A DNA stretch of 64,000 nt from Bacteroidota bacterium (GTDB lineage Bacteria; Bacteroidota; Bacteroidia; Chitinophagales; Chitinophagaceae): assembly GCA_024640225.1 (NCBI GenBank), contig JAHEFK010000013.1, positions 26,990 to 90,989 on the forward strand, read 5' to 3'. Each line of letters starts with the position of its first letter. The stretch's first letter is position 1. Of this stretch, positions 43,985 to 53,752 are shown piece after piece. A model generated the notes under the pieces. That model worked only from the letters and a program-made list of their open reading frames with translations. It made no database searches and was not told the origin of the DNA. A program made the translations under genes and the position numbers.

Positions 43985-44956
43985 TTAATTTGTTGCTTTA
44001 AATTTTTGCATTGCTGCTGTTAATTTAGGTAATACTTCAAGGGCATCTCCTACGATACCATAATCTGCTGCTTTGAAAAAAGGTGCTTCTGGATCTTTGT
44101 TGATAACCACAATTGTTTTAGAACTATTAACACCCGCTAAATGCTGAATAGCACCAGAAATTCCGATGGCAATATATAAGTTTGGTCTTATGGTACCACC
44201 CGTTTGCCCAACATGTTCATGATGTGGTCTCCAATGACTGTCTGCTACCGGTCTAGAGCACGCCGTAGCAGCACCCATTACTTTCGCTAAATCTTCTATC
44301 AAATGCCAATTTTCTGGTCCTTTCATACCTCTTCCTCCACTTACTACCAATTCCGCTTCTCCTAAAGGTATGGTACCTGTTACTTTTTCAACGGCATTCA
44401 CTTTAGTTGCAAAATCAGCATCTTGGATAGCCACCTGCATTACTTGAATAGCTGCTTGTCCTTCTCCTTTTACAACACTAAACGTATTGGGAACCAATGT
44501 AATTACTTTGAATGCTGATGTAATTGCAATAGTAGTAAATGCTTTGCCTGAAAACACACTTTTCTGAAGCTCAAATCCATTATCATAGGTAGGATACGCC
44601 ACCGCACCTGCTACCATTCCTGCTTGCATCACTGCGGCCACTCTTGGCGCTACAGCTTTACCGCAAACATCATGTGGAGCAATAAGCATTGTTGCATTAT
44701 GTTGCGTAGCTATTTGTTGTATTGCCTTAGCAAGTGCCTTAGCAGAAAACGAATCAAATCTAGCATCATTCACATGCCATACTTCTTGAGCACCATAAGC
44801 ACCCAATGCTTGCATAGCATCTTCTTGTGCACTACCTAATACAAGTGCTACAACTTTATCCTTATTTTTTTGGGCAATAGTTGCCGCATATTGAAGCACT
44901 TCAAATGTTTTCTTTTTGAAACTTCCATTTATCTGTTCTGCTAATACTAAAATCAT
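43985..44956 (-). CDS. etfA: Electron transfer flavoprotein subunit alpha
   Basis: 323 residues; with EtfB carries electrons from acyl-CoA dehydrogenases to the quinone pool. The C-terminal FAD-binding domain has VVSGGRGMKGPENWHLIEDLA, then GATACSRPVADSHW, then VGQTGGTIRPNLYIAIGISGAIQH and INKDPEAPFFKAADYGIVGD, all diagnostic. It starts 18 bases after the etfB stop. Confidence 0.96.
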   Translation of the reverse strand: MILVLAEQINGSFKKKTFEVLQYAATIAQKNKDKVVALVLGSAQEDAMQALGAYGAQEVWHVNDARFDSFSAKALAKAIQQIATQHNATMLIAPHDVCGKAVAPRVAAVMQAGMVAGAVAYPTYDNGFELQKSVFSGKAFTTIAITSAFKVITLVPNTFSVVKGEGQAAIQVMQVAIQDADFATKVNAVEKVTGTIPLGEAELVVSGGRGMKGPENWHLIEDLAKVMGAATACSRPVADSHWRPHHEHVGQTGGTIRPNLYIAIGISGAIQHLAGVNSSKTIVVINKDPEAPFFKAADYGIVGDALEVLPKLTAAMQKFKATN

Positions 44957-44974
44957 GCTAGTGTCTTTTAAAAA

Positions 44975-45718
44975 TTAAATAACTTTTGCTTCTGAATGTA
45001 ATAATTGAACTAATTGATCCATATTGTCTGCATCAATCATTTTCACACCGGTTTTAGCAGCTGGCATCGCATACGAAACAATATTGCTTTGTGCTTGAGC
45101 ACCGTTACCTGCTAATACGGTTAATGGCTTGGTACGTGCAGCCATAATACCTCTCATATTAGGAATGCGTTGCTCCGCCATACCTTTTTGGCAAGAAACT
45201 ACTAATGGTAAATTACAAACTACATGCTCTTCACCACCTTCAATTTCTCTAACTAAGGAAGCGGTAGCACCATCTATATCCAACTTTGTTGCAAATCCAA
45301 TATATTCGGTATCCAATAAAGCAGCTAACATGGCACCAACGACGCCATTATTGTAATCAATCGATTCTTTACCACACAATACTAAATCAAATGATTGTGC
45401 AGCAGCATAAGCTGCGATTTCTTGCGCAATTACAAGCGGATCATTGCTGTCAACATCAATACGAATTGCTTCATCGCCTCCCAATGCAAGGGCTTTGCGA
45501 ATAACCGGCTCTACATCTGCTTTCCCAACTGTAATTAAATGAACCGCACTAGCTTTTCCTGTTTCTTTTAATTCCAAGGCTCTCACCAATGCATACCATT
45601 CATCGTACGGATTGATAATCATCGTCAATCCATCAGATGCAAACTGAGTATCATTATTAGTAAAAGCAATTTTGGAGGTCGTATCTGGCACTTGCGCTAT
45701 ACAAACTAAAATTTTCAT
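44975..45718 (-). CDS. etfB: Electron transfer flavoprotein subunit beta
   Basis: 247 residues. Start MKILVCIAQVPDTTSKIAF, then MIINPYDEWYALVRALELKE, the AMP-binding loop around CGKESIDYNNGVVGAMLAALL and CNLPLVVSCQKGMAEQRIPNMRGIMAA, which is the EtfB signature. First gene of the etfBA operon. Confidence 0.96.
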   Translation of the reverse strand: MKILVCIAQVPDTTSKIAFTNNDTQFASDGLTMIINPYDEWYALVRALELKETGKASAVHLITVGKADVEPVIRKALALGGDEAIRIDVDSNDPLVIAQEIAAYAAAQSFDLVLCGKESIDYNNGVVGAMLAALLDTEYIGFATKLDIDGATASLVREIEGGEEHVVCNLPLVVSCQKGMAEQRIPNMRGIMAARTKPLTVLAGNGAQAQSNIVSYAMPAAKTGVKMIDADNMDQLVQLLHSEAKVI

Positions 45719-45772
45719 GGATTATTGATTTTTCTTTTGAAATGCAAAAATAATACAAATTTATTACCCTTG

Positions 45773-46813
45773 TTAATTACTAGCTTTAATTAAATATAAT
45801 ACTACGGGGAAATGATCACTATAGCCATCAATCCAATTATTGCCATCAAATGAACGATGCGGATACCCTTTGTATTGACCTGTTTTGGTAATTAAAAAAT
45901 TACGGTTAAAGACTTCTGCTTTATAATATCTCCAATGAGCATCATCATTCTTAAGAAAGGTTCCTGTAAGCATCACTTGGTCAAATAAACCCCACGCATC
46001 TTGATAAGCCAAAGTACCTAATCCTTTATTGTAAAATTTTATCCAAGGATTATAAATTTCATTATAAGCTGTTTGGGATTTTTCTTCTTTTGCACCCAAT
46101 ACGTTTTTAATACTTGGACTAGTTGGATCATCATTTAAGTCACCCATAATGATTGCTTTAGTATTGGGATTGACAGCCATTAAAGAATCAATTACATGTT
46201 TGCTCACCTTGGCAGCAATAGCCCTTAATGGCGCAGATGCTGCTTCTCCACCCCTGCGTGATGGCCAGTGATTGACAAATACATGTACCGTATCCCCCAA
46301 TAAATTGCCGCAAACATGAAGTACATCCCTTGTTTTGCCACCCTTCTCCCCTGATTTTGCAATATCTACGGTAAGTGATTCCGCATAAATCACTTTAAAA
46401 TACTTAGGGTTATACAATAATCCACAATCAATACTTCTAATATCTGGACCATCAAACCATACATGCTTGTAATTTCTATTAGCAATTTCTGGCTGCTTTA
46501 CTAAATCTTCTAAAACAAGATCATTTTCAATCTCTGCAGTACCTAATAGGGCTGGACCGTCGGGTGTCAACTCCGTACCCAATTGACTAATAACGGTGGC
46601 AAGATTGTGTAATTTCCTATGATAAATTTCACTTGTATAGTGATAAGGGCCATTGGGAAGAAAATCTTCGTCCATTTTTTTAGGATCATTGATCGTATCA
46701 AAACAGTTTTCGAAATTGTAAAAAGAGATAGCAGCTACTTGATAATTTTTTTGTTGCGCCCACAAACTGGAACCAATTATAAAGCAACTAAGTGTTATTA
46801 AAATATATTTCAT
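45773..46813 (-). CDS. Secreted endonuclease/exonuclease/phosphatase (EEP) family hydrolase
   Basis: About 346 residues with a signal peptide (MKYILITLSCFIIGSSLWAQ). The EEP (DNase I-like) active-site set is visible in order: Asn in SFYNFENCF, Glu in LLGTAEIENDL, the NHWPSRRGG His, the GDLNDDP Asp/Asn pair, and the terminal SDHFPVVLY. It would cleave phosphodiesters or phosphomonoesters outside the cytoplasm; the exact substrate is unknown. The frame extends nine codons further up, but the ATG at 46811-46813 is where the signal peptide begins. It is divergent from a TonB receptor / DUF5689 operon. Confidence 0.85.
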   Translation of the reverse strand: MKYILITLSCFIIGSSLWAQQKNYQVAAISFYNFENCFDTINDPKKMDEDFLPNGPYHYTSEIYHRKLHNLATVISQLGTELTPDGPALLGTAEIENDLVLEDLVKQPEIANRNYKHVWFDGPDIRSIDCGLLYNPKYFKVIYAESLTVDIAKSGEKGGKTRDVLHVCGNLLGDTVHVFVNHWPSRRGGEAASAPLRAIAAKVSKHVIDSLMAVNPNTKAIIMGDLNDDPTSPSIKNVLGAKEEKSQTAYNEIYNPWIKFYNKGLGTLAYQDAWGLFDQVMLTGTFLKNDDAHWRYYKAEVFNRNFLITKTGQYKGYPHRSFDGNNWIDGYSDHFPVVLYLIKASN

Positions 46814-47006
46814 ATTACAAATTTGGCATTTTTTATTCAATCACTTCTAATAATCAGGAATTAATAGCCTATAGTTATCCACAAATCATGTTATCAAAGC
46901 ATTATTTTATTGTATTGTGCATAAATTAACTAACTAAAATAGATTATATTTACATTCCGATTATATATTCCTAATTTGCCTTTATAAACCTAGTAAAAAA
47001 AATAAA

Positions 47007-49811
47007 ATGAGTTATAAAAAGACGTTAGTCTGCCTTATCCTATTTTCGACTATTATTTTGCATGCCTGGGCACAAAATAAGGCTATGGTGAAAGGTATTG
47101 TTATTAATCAACAAAGCCAATTGCCCGTTAGTGACGCACAAATTGCCTTGTTGGAAAATAAATTAATAACGTCATCAGATGCAAATGGTGGATTTAATTT
47201 TAACAATGTTAGATTTGGCAAACAAACCTTAAAAATCTCAGGTAATAATATTGTAACCTTTCAAGTAGATATAGACATCAACAAAGCAATTGTTGACTTG
47301 GGGACGATAACTATAAAAATAAATGAATCTATTGCTTCTGGAGCGCAATTAAACATACCTGTTATCTCTTTAGACGATAACACGCTTAGCACGGATGATG
47401 ATGGCACTAAAACACAACAAGTTTCTGGTTTACTTAGCGCTTCCAAAGATCCTTTCATTAACGCAGCTGCTTATACCTTTGGCACCTATCGTTTTCAAAT
47501 GCGCGGTTATGATCGCAACCAACAGACCGTTTTGATTAATGGAGCACCCATGAATGATGTAGAAACTGGAGATGCCTATTGGGGACAATGGGGAGGTTTA
47601 AATGACGTATTCCGTTCAAGAAACAATACTTATGGTCTTCAAAATTCAGATTATACCTTTGGTGGATTAAATGGCAGCACCATATTTGACGCCTCAGCAG
47701 CTAACCAACGCAAACAAACAAAAGTAGCATATTCATTAACCAATAGAAGTTATAGAAACCGATTAATGTTTACCCAAAGTTCTGGATTAATGGCCAATGG
47801 TTTTGCCTATTCCATTTCCTTGTCTAAACGATGGGCACAAGAAGGCTACGTAGCAGGCACTTTTTATGATGCCTATTCGTATTATTTAGGAATAAGTAAA
47901 AAACTTAAAAAGAGCACTTTTAACTTCATTAGTTTTGGCGCACCTACTCGCAGAGGTAAAGCAGCACCAGCAGTACAGGAAGCCTATGATTTAGCCGGCA
48001 CCAATTTCTACAACCCAAATTGGGGCTATCAAAATGGCGAAAAAAGAAATGCAAAAGTAGCTAACAGTTTCCAACCCGCTTTCATTGCCAATTGGGACTT
48101 TAACCCTAATAGCACCTTCCATTTATCTACGACTTTATCGTATCAATTTGGTAAAAATGAAAATAGCACTTTAGATTGGTATAATGGACAAGATCCACGT
48201 CCGGATTATTATAGAAAATTACCAAGTTACTACGCAACAGAAAATCCAGCATTGGCTTCAGAAATTACTGCTGCTATTCAAAGCAATCCAAATTTATTAC
48301 AATTAGACTGGGATCGTTTCTACCAAGCTAATAGAATGAACAGAGAGACTATTTTAAATGCGAATGGCATTGTGGGCAACTCGGTTATTGGCAATAGATC
48401 AATTTATGTGTTAAGTAATGATGTGGATGCTATCCAAAAAACAGCCTTTAACACTACCCTTCACAAAGAAGTAGACGAGCGTGTCAATTTATACGGAGGG
48501 TTTTCATACATATCTCAAAAAACAGAAAGCTATCGTGCATTAGCTGATTTGTTAGGTGGTGATTTCTATGTGAACTACAATCAATTTGCTGCGCGCACCT
48601 ATGCTGGCAATCCAAACTATATTCAAAATGATTTAAACAACCCAAATAAAATTTTACAAGTTGGCGATCGCTATAATTACAACTATATCAATCGCTTTTC
48701 AAGAAGTCAATTATGGGGCCAAGCTACCTTTACTTACAGCAAATTTGATGCCTACATAGCAGCAAATATTGGCAATCAATCTTTCACAAGAGAAGGTTTG
48801 TTCAAAAATGGTTTATATGAAAACAACTCTTTTGGATTAAGCAATAAGTATGCCTTTACTACGTTTGGGTTAAAAGGTGGATTTACTTATAAAGTTGATG
48901 GTCGTAATTATTTCTTTGCGAATGCAATGATTGGTGCTGACGCGCCAACAGTTGACAATACATTTATATCACCTCGCACCAGAAACAGTGCCATTTTAGA
49001 TCCAACTACGCAAAACATGTCATCTGCTGAGTTGGGTTATTTAAAGCGCGCTCCTAAATTAAATATTAGAGCGGTTGGGTATGTAAGCGATATCAAAGAC
49101 GCAACAGAAATAAAAAGGTTTTATAACGACGATCCTAACTTTCAAACCTTTGTTAACTATGCATTACAACATGTTAACATGCGCTTTATTGGAACAGAGC
49201 TAGCAGTAAATGCAGTGATCAACCCATCGCTTTCAATAACAGCTGCTGCTGCAATTGGTCAAGCTTTTTATACCAACAGACCAACCGTTAGCGTAACACG
49301 TGATAATGACACCAATCAAATCCCAGTGAGCCGACAAGTTTATTTAGAGAATTACTACCTCGCTTCTGGGCCGCAAACAGCCACCACGCTTGGATTTAAT
49401 TATAAAAGTAAATCTTACTGGTTTGCCAACGTCAACTTCAATTATTTTGCAAGAAATTATATTGATGTAAATCCTGATAGAAGAACAGCACAAGCGATTG
49501 ACTTGTTAACTCCAGGTTCTGAGAAATGGAACAATGTCTTAAATCAAGAAGTAGCACCAACATTTTTTACAACTGATTTATCTATTGGAAAATCATTCTT
49601 AGTAAATAAACTGCTTAGAAATGCGCCTCGTAGCACTATGCTCTACTTCAATTTGGGTATTAGCAACTTATTTAACAATACCGATATTATCAATGGAGGT
49701 TTTGAACAATTGCGCTATGATTTTTCCGGTGGTAATGAAAACAAATTTCCACGAAAATATTTCTATGGCTTAGGTCGTAATTACTTCATCAATATCAGTT
49801 TAAAATTCTAA
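47007..49811 (+). CDS. TonB-dependent outer-membrane receptor with CarboxypepD_reg-like N-domain
   Basis: 934 residues. Signal peptide to about residue 22, then a carboxypeptidase regulatory-like beta-sandwich (VKGIVINQQSQLPVSDAQIALLENKL), then a plug domain (YRFQMRGYDRNQQTVLINGAPMND) and a large beta-barrel ending in NYFINISLKF. The N-domain plus barrel is the SusC-type layout, though the plug region lacks many of the SusC signature residues and the total is slightly shorter than SusC. It imports an unknown large solute using TonB energy. The DUF5689 lipoprotein gene starts 18 bases after it, where SusD genes usually sit. Confidence 0.88.
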   Translation: MSYKKTLVCLILFSTIILHAWAQNKAMVKGIVINQQSQLPVSDAQIALLENKLITSSDANGGFNFNNVRFGKQTLKISGNNIVTFQVDIDINKAIVDLGTITIKINESIASGAQLNIPVISLDDNTLSTDDDGTKTQQVSGLLSASKDPFINAAAYTFGTYRFQMRGYDRNQQTVLINGAPMNDVETGDAYWGQWGGLNDVFRSRNNTYGLQNSDYTFGGLNGSTIFDASAANQRKQTKVAYSLTNRSYRNRLMFTQSSGLMANGFAYSISLSKRWAQEGYVAGTFYDAYSYYLGISKKLKKSTFNFISFGAPTRRGKAAPAVQEAYDLAGTNFYNPNWGYQNGEKRNAKVANSFQPAFIANWDFNPNSTFHLSTTLSYQFGKNENSTLDWYNGQDPRPDYYRKLPSYYATENPALASEITAAIQSNPNLLQLDWDRFYQANRMNRETILNANGIVGNSVIGNRSIYVLSNDVDAIQKTAFNTTLHKEVDERVNLYGGFSYISQKTESYRALADLLGGDFYVNYNQFAARTYAGNPNYIQNDLNNPNKILQVGDRYNYNYINRFSRSQLWGQATFTYSKFDAYIAANIGNQSFTREGLFKNGLYENNSFGLSNKYAFTTFGLKGGFTYKVDGRNYFFANAMIGADAPTVDNTFISPRTRNSAILDPTTQNMSSAELGYLKRAPKLNIRAVGYVSDIKDATEIKRFYNDDPNFQTFVNYALQHVNMRFIGTELAVNAVINPSLSITAAAAIGQAFYTNRPTVSVTRDNDTNQIPVSRQVYLENYYLASGPQTATTLGFNYKSKSYWFANVNFNYFARNYIDVNPDRRTAQAIDLLTPGSEKWNNVLNQEVAPTFFTTDLSIGKSFLVNKLLRNAPRSTMLYFNLGISNLFNNTDIINGGFEQLRYDFSGGNENKFPRKYFYGLGRNYFINISLKF

Positions 49812-49829
49812 CAAATACAATTCACCTAT

Positions 49830-51251
49830 ATGAAAATAACCGTTCGCATTTTAGCCCTTTGTTTAGCTGTACTGAGTTTCAGCGCCTGTGTTAAAAAAGA
49901 TTTTGACGCACCACCTGACCAAAGTAGCATAGACCCAAAACTACCTTGCAATAAAACGATTGCTCAAATCAAATCCTTGTATAATAGCGCAAGCGCTGTT
50001 CGTATAGATAGTGACTATACCATTTATGGAATTGTTACCGCAGATGATAAATCAGGTAATTTTTATAAACAAATCGTTATTCAAGATAGTACAGCAGGGT
50101 TAGCGGTATTGATTGATAACAATAGTTTGTTTAATGAATACCCTGTTGGCAGAAAAGTCTATATTAAACTGAAAGGTTTGTATATGAGTAAATATGCCGC
50201 TACACCACAATTAGGTTATTTGCCAGATGCTACAGGAGCGATTAGTAATATTCCAGGATCTTTAGTGGGTAATTTTATTGTCAAAGCTAATTACCCTAAT
50301 ACGGTAGTTCCTGAAACAGTAACGTTAACGCAGTTAACCAATACGGCTACTTTTAGTTATTACGTAAACCGATTAGTAACTATTGACAATGCTGAATTTA
50401 CAGCTTCTGACATGAATAAGCCTTATGCTGACCCTGCATCGATAGCAAGCGGTACCAGTAGAAATGTGGAAGAATGTAGCTCTACAAAGACCATTCAATT
50501 GCGCTCCAGTGGATATGCAAATTTCCAACCTTTGCTAACACCTACTGGGAAAGGTAAAATAACAGGTATCTTCACATTATATAACAGTACGCCACAATTA
50601 GTCATTCGAGATACCAATGATGTAAAATTTGCAGGCTTACGTTGCAACGGAAGTACCGGCATCATTCCTATCGTAAGCATTGATAGCATTCGCAAATTAG
50701 GTATTGGCATTAAAATAGGAGAATACAAAATAAAAGGTATTGTCATTTCAAGTGCTGATAGTGGTAATTTATCTAAAGGCAATTTGGTGATTCAAGATGG
50801 CAACAAAGGGATTACCGTTTATTTAGGCTCTACTACAGTAGTACCCTATAAGCCAGGTGATTCTGTTATTGTAGATATCACAGGTGATTCCTTAATTAAT
50901 TACAAAGGCACTACAGAATTGAAAGGCGCAACGCTAAGTTCCGTTACTAAAGTAGGCACCGGTACCATTGTACCTAAAGTACTAACGATTGCGCAATTAA
51001 ATGCTAATTTTGCTAATTACGAGGCTACCTTAGTGCAAGTGCTTAATGCTAGCGTTACCGGTGGTGGCACTTATAGTGGTAGCAAAACACTTACAGACGC
51101 GTCTGGCACAATGACCTTATACACAGCTACTACAGCAAGCTTTGCTTCACAAAATGTACCCACTACTGCTAAATCATTTACTGGAATAGCTTCTTATTTC
51201 AACACAACTACGCAATTACAAATTAGATATCCATCTTTAGACGTTCAATAA
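49830..51251 (+). CDS. DUF5689 domain lipoprotein (two tandem units)
   Basis: 473 residues. The lipoprotein signal ends at LSFSAC, and the mature start CVKKDFDAPP is charged and resembles the beginning of SusD-like lipoproteins, suggesting surface exposure. The rest contains two homologous halves: YTIYGIVTADDKSGNFYKQ... / YKIKGIVISSADSGNLSKG..., then TVTLTQLTNTATF / KVLTIAQLNANFANY, and KGKITGIFTLYNSTPQLVIR / AKSFTGIASYFNTTTQLQIR. The pattern looks like an OB-fold, as in the nucleic-acid-binding part of some secreted nucleases, but this is inference. It lies between a TonB receptor and a T9SS-secreted protein. Confidence 0.8.
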   Translation: MKITVRILALCLAVLSFSACVKKDFDAPPDQSSIDPKLPCNKTIAQIKSLYNSASAVRIDSDYTIYGIVTADDKSGNFYKQIVIQDSTAGLAVLIDNNSLFNEYPVGRKVYIKLKGLYMSKYAATPQLGYLPDATGAISNIPGSLVGNFIVKANYPNTVVPETVTLTQLTNTATFSYYVNRLVTIDNAEFTASDMNKPYADPASIASGTSRNVEECSSTKTIQLRSSGYANFQPLLTPTGKGKITGIFTLYNSTPQLVIRDTNDVKFAGLRCNGSTGIIPIVSIDSIRKLGIGIKIGEYKIKGIVISSADSGNLSKGNLVIQDGNKGITVYLGSTTVVPYKPGDSVIVDITGDSLINYKGTTELKGATLSSVTKVGTGTIVPKVLTIAQLNANFANYEATLVQVLNASVTGGGTYSGSKTLTDASGTMTLYTATTASFASQNVPTTAKSFTGIASYFNTTTQLQIRYPSLDVQ

Positions 51252-51281
51252 CTAAATTAACCAATTCTAAAATAACCAATT

Positions 51282-52607
51282 ATGAAAAAACTACTGTTCT
51301 CCCTCTCCATTTTATTGGCGGTAACCACCAATGCACAAACTGTTTCACTAACCGGAAACAACCCAACTTATACACAAGATTTTAGTACACTCGATACAGT
51401 CTCTACTGTTGCAAGTGCTAATTTACCAAACGGTTGGGCTATTTTTGAATATGGCACAAGCACAACTACTGTAGACAACAAATACAAAGGTGGCAGTGGC
51501 AACTCTAATGCAGGCGAAACGTATAGCTTAGGCACTAGTGGATCTACAGAAAGAGCATTAGGTTCCTTAGCATCAGGATCAAATATTCCTTCTTACGGCG
51601 TTACCTTTACCAACAATACTAATAAAACAATTACCAGCATCACCATCAACTACAAAGGTGAACAATGGAGAGCAGGTCAAGTCGGAAGAACAAATGTAGA
51701 CAGTCTTAGATTTCTTTACAGCACTTCTGCAACTGGCTTGAATGACACCTTAGGTTCTTGGACAGAGGATATTAATTTAATGTTCAACACTCCAAATATG
51801 ACAGCCACTACAGCTGCTGGTATCGATGGAAACGCAACTGGAAACTTCACTAATAAAACAGGAACATTAACAGTGTCAATACCTGCAGGTGGATATATTA
51901 TCCTTAAATGGTTGGATAAAAACATTGGCGGATCCGATGATGCTTTGTCTATCGATGATATCAATATTAGCTTTACAACAAGCGGTACTGTAGCATACAA
52001 TCCTATTTTGATGAGTACGACTCCAACAAATAATGCAACAGGTGTTGCTGTTAATTCAAACTTAACAATGACTTTTGACAGAACCGTTTCAAAAGGCACC
52101 GGTAATATCTATATAAAAAACACAACAGATGGCACAAGCCTTACAAAAGCAGTTTCTTCTTCTGATGTAGTAGTAAATGGCAAAACAGTTACCATCTCCA
52201 ATTTAGGCTTATTAGCAAGTAAAAACTATGCTATACAGTTAGATTCTACAGCGTTTGATACTGCAGGATATAAATATGCAGGCATTTACAATTTAACTAC
52301 TTGGAAATTTTCTACTGAATTATTAAGCGTTAGCTCTTTATCAAACAACACTAATGCATTGTCATTCATTAAAAATGCATCACAAGATCTTGTTTCATTT
52401 GTATATAATTGCACACAAAACGAAAAAGCAGCATTACATATCATTGACATGACCGGTAAAATAATTACTTCTGAATTTAGAAATTTCAATATTGGCAACA
52501 ATATCATTCAATTTCAAAATTTAAATTTAACACCTGGAATATATATTCTAAATGTTAGAAACAATGAAACAAAAAGCCAAAGCATTTGCAAATTCATTAT
52601 TGATTAA
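51282..52607 (+). CDS. T9SS-exported protein with Big_5 Ig-like domain
   Basis: 441 residues. Signal peptide MKKLLFSLSILLAVTTNAQ; then a beta-rich N-terminal domain (YTQDFSTLDT, LPNGWAIFEYG, and ending GSDDALSIDDINISF) like that preceding secreted nucleases in other Bacteroidota; then a bacterial Ig-like (Big_5) domain from about residue 245 (PTNNATGVAVNSNLTMTFD); then a T9SS sorting domain with ALHIIDMTGKIITSEF and LTPGIYILNVRN. No catalytic site is seen. It is 30 bases after the DUF5689 gene and probably in the same operon, so it may be a surface partner. Ends at a terminator. Confidence 0.82.
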   Translation: MKKLLFSLSILLAVTTNAQTVSLTGNNPTYTQDFSTLDTVSTVASANLPNGWAIFEYGTSTTTVDNKYKGGSGNSNAGETYSLGTSGSTERALGSLASGSNIPSYGVTFTNNTNKTITSITINYKGEQWRAGQVGRTNVDSLRFLYSTSATGLNDTLGSWTEDINLMFNTPNMTATTAAGIDGNATGNFTNKTGTLTVSIPAGGYIILKWLDKNIGGSDDALSIDDINISFTTSGTVAYNPILMSTTPTNNATGVAVNSNLTMTFDRTVSKGTGNIYIKNTTDGTSLTKAVSSSDVVVNGKTVTISNLGLLASKNYAIQLDSTAFDTAGYKYAGIYNLTTWKFSTELLSVSSLSNNTNALSFIKNASQDLVSFVYNCTQNEKAALHIIDMTGKIITSEFRNFNIGNNIIQFQNLNLTPGIYILNVRNNETKSQSICKFIID

Positions 52608-52623
52608 TCCATCTTAATGAAAT

Positions 52624-52657
52624 AAAAAAGCCCACTTCTTAGAAGTGGGCTTTTTTA
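52624..52657. terminator. Bidirectional terminator between the T9SS protein gene and pfkA
   Basis: Stem GCCCACTTCT / AGAAGTGGGC (52630-52650) flanked by A6 and T6 runs. Confidence 0.9.
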
Positions 52658-52673
52658 TTTTTATTTTTTGTGA

Positions 52674-53657
52674 TTAAGCACTAAGCACTTTAATCATTTG
52701 CAACATGTCATTATTAATTTTACTATTTTCTTTAACCGCTTGAGCAAAAGGTGTAAATACAATCTCATCATTAATTATACCCACCATTACTTGAGAAGTA
52801 CCCTTCAACAAAGCTTCAATAGCTGCATATCCCAAACGACTACTTAATACCCTATCGGCGCAAGAAGGCGCGCCGCCTCTTTGTATATGACCTAATACCG
52901 TTGCTCTTACATCTAATTCAGGAAAACGCTCTTTGATAGTATGCAATAGCGCACTGCTTCCTCCAAACTCATCACCTTCTGCTACTACAATAATACGCAC
53001 TGTTTTTTTACGTCTATTATCTCTATCAATATTTTGAAGGATTGCCTCAATATCTGTTTTTGTTTCTGGAATTAAAATCTCTTCAGCACCACAAGCAATA
53101 CCGCTGTGCAATGCAATATATCCAGCATCTCTTCCCATTACTTCAACAATAAATAGTCGATCATGCGCTTCTGCGGTATCTCTAATTTTATCAATCGCTT
53201 CTACAGCCGTATTTACAGCAGTATCAAAACCGATAGTAAAATCTGTTCCCGCTAAATCTTTATCTATGGTACCCGGTAAGCCAATAGCTGGTATCGTAAA
53301 CTCATTAAAAAAGGTAGCTGCTCCACTAAACGTACCATCTCCACCTATCAATGCTAAAGCATCAATTCCATGTTGTTGTAATTGCGCAAAGGCTTTCTTT
53401 CGTCCTTCTGGAGTTCTAAATTCTTTACTTCGAGCTGTTTTTAAAATAGTACCCCCACGTTGCATAATATTAGCAACATCAGTTGTATTCATTTGAAATA
53501 TATCTCCTTCTATCAAACCCTGATAACCTCTACGAACTCCATAAACGGCAACGCCATGATATAATGCTGTTCTAGCAAGTGCTCTAACTGCAGCATTCAT
53601 ACCGGGAGCATCTCCACCAGAAGTTAAAATGGCTATTTTTTTGATTTCTTTTCCCAT
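52674..53657 (-). CDS. pfkA: ATP-dependent 6-phosphofructokinase
   Basis: 327 residues; phosphorylates fructose 6-phosphate in glycolysis. Signatures are the ATP-loop TSGGDAPGMNAAVRALAR, IGGDGTFSGA, the catalytic GTIDKDLAGTDFTIGFDTAVN, EVMGRDAGYIAL, and LGHIQRGGAPSCADR. The GGDGT Gly (ATP type rather than Asp of PPi enzymes) supports ATP use. Monocistronic, with its own terminator. Confidence 0.96.
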   Translation of the reverse strand: MGKEIKKIAILTSGGDAPGMNAAVRALARTALYHGVAVYGVRRGYQGLIEGDIFQMNTTDVANIMQRGGTILKTARSKEFRTPEGRKKAFAQLQQHGIDALALIGGDGTFSGAATFFNEFTIPAIGLPGTIDKDLAGTDFTIGFDTAVNTAVEAIDKIRDTAEAHDRLFIVEVMGRDAGYIALHSGIACGAEEILIPETKTDIEAILQNIDRDNRRKKTVRIIVVAEGDEFGGSSALLHTIKERFPELDVRATVLGHIQRGGAPSCADRVLSSRLGYAAIEALLKGTSQVMVGIINDEIVFTPFAQAVKENSKINNDMLQMIKVLSA

Positions 53658-53752
53658 AAGTACATTGAATTACCGTTAAAATTAAGCAACTAAAAAGATA
53701 ATTGCTAAAAAATGAAAAAGGAATTTTAGATTTGTTTATTCAATTAGTAAAA

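Noticed and set aside
46814..47006. Cobalamin or other riboswitch upstream of the TonB receptor
   Set aside because: No B12-box-like or other conserved aptamer sequence is seen in this AT-rich divergent region; the promoter boxes are also weak.
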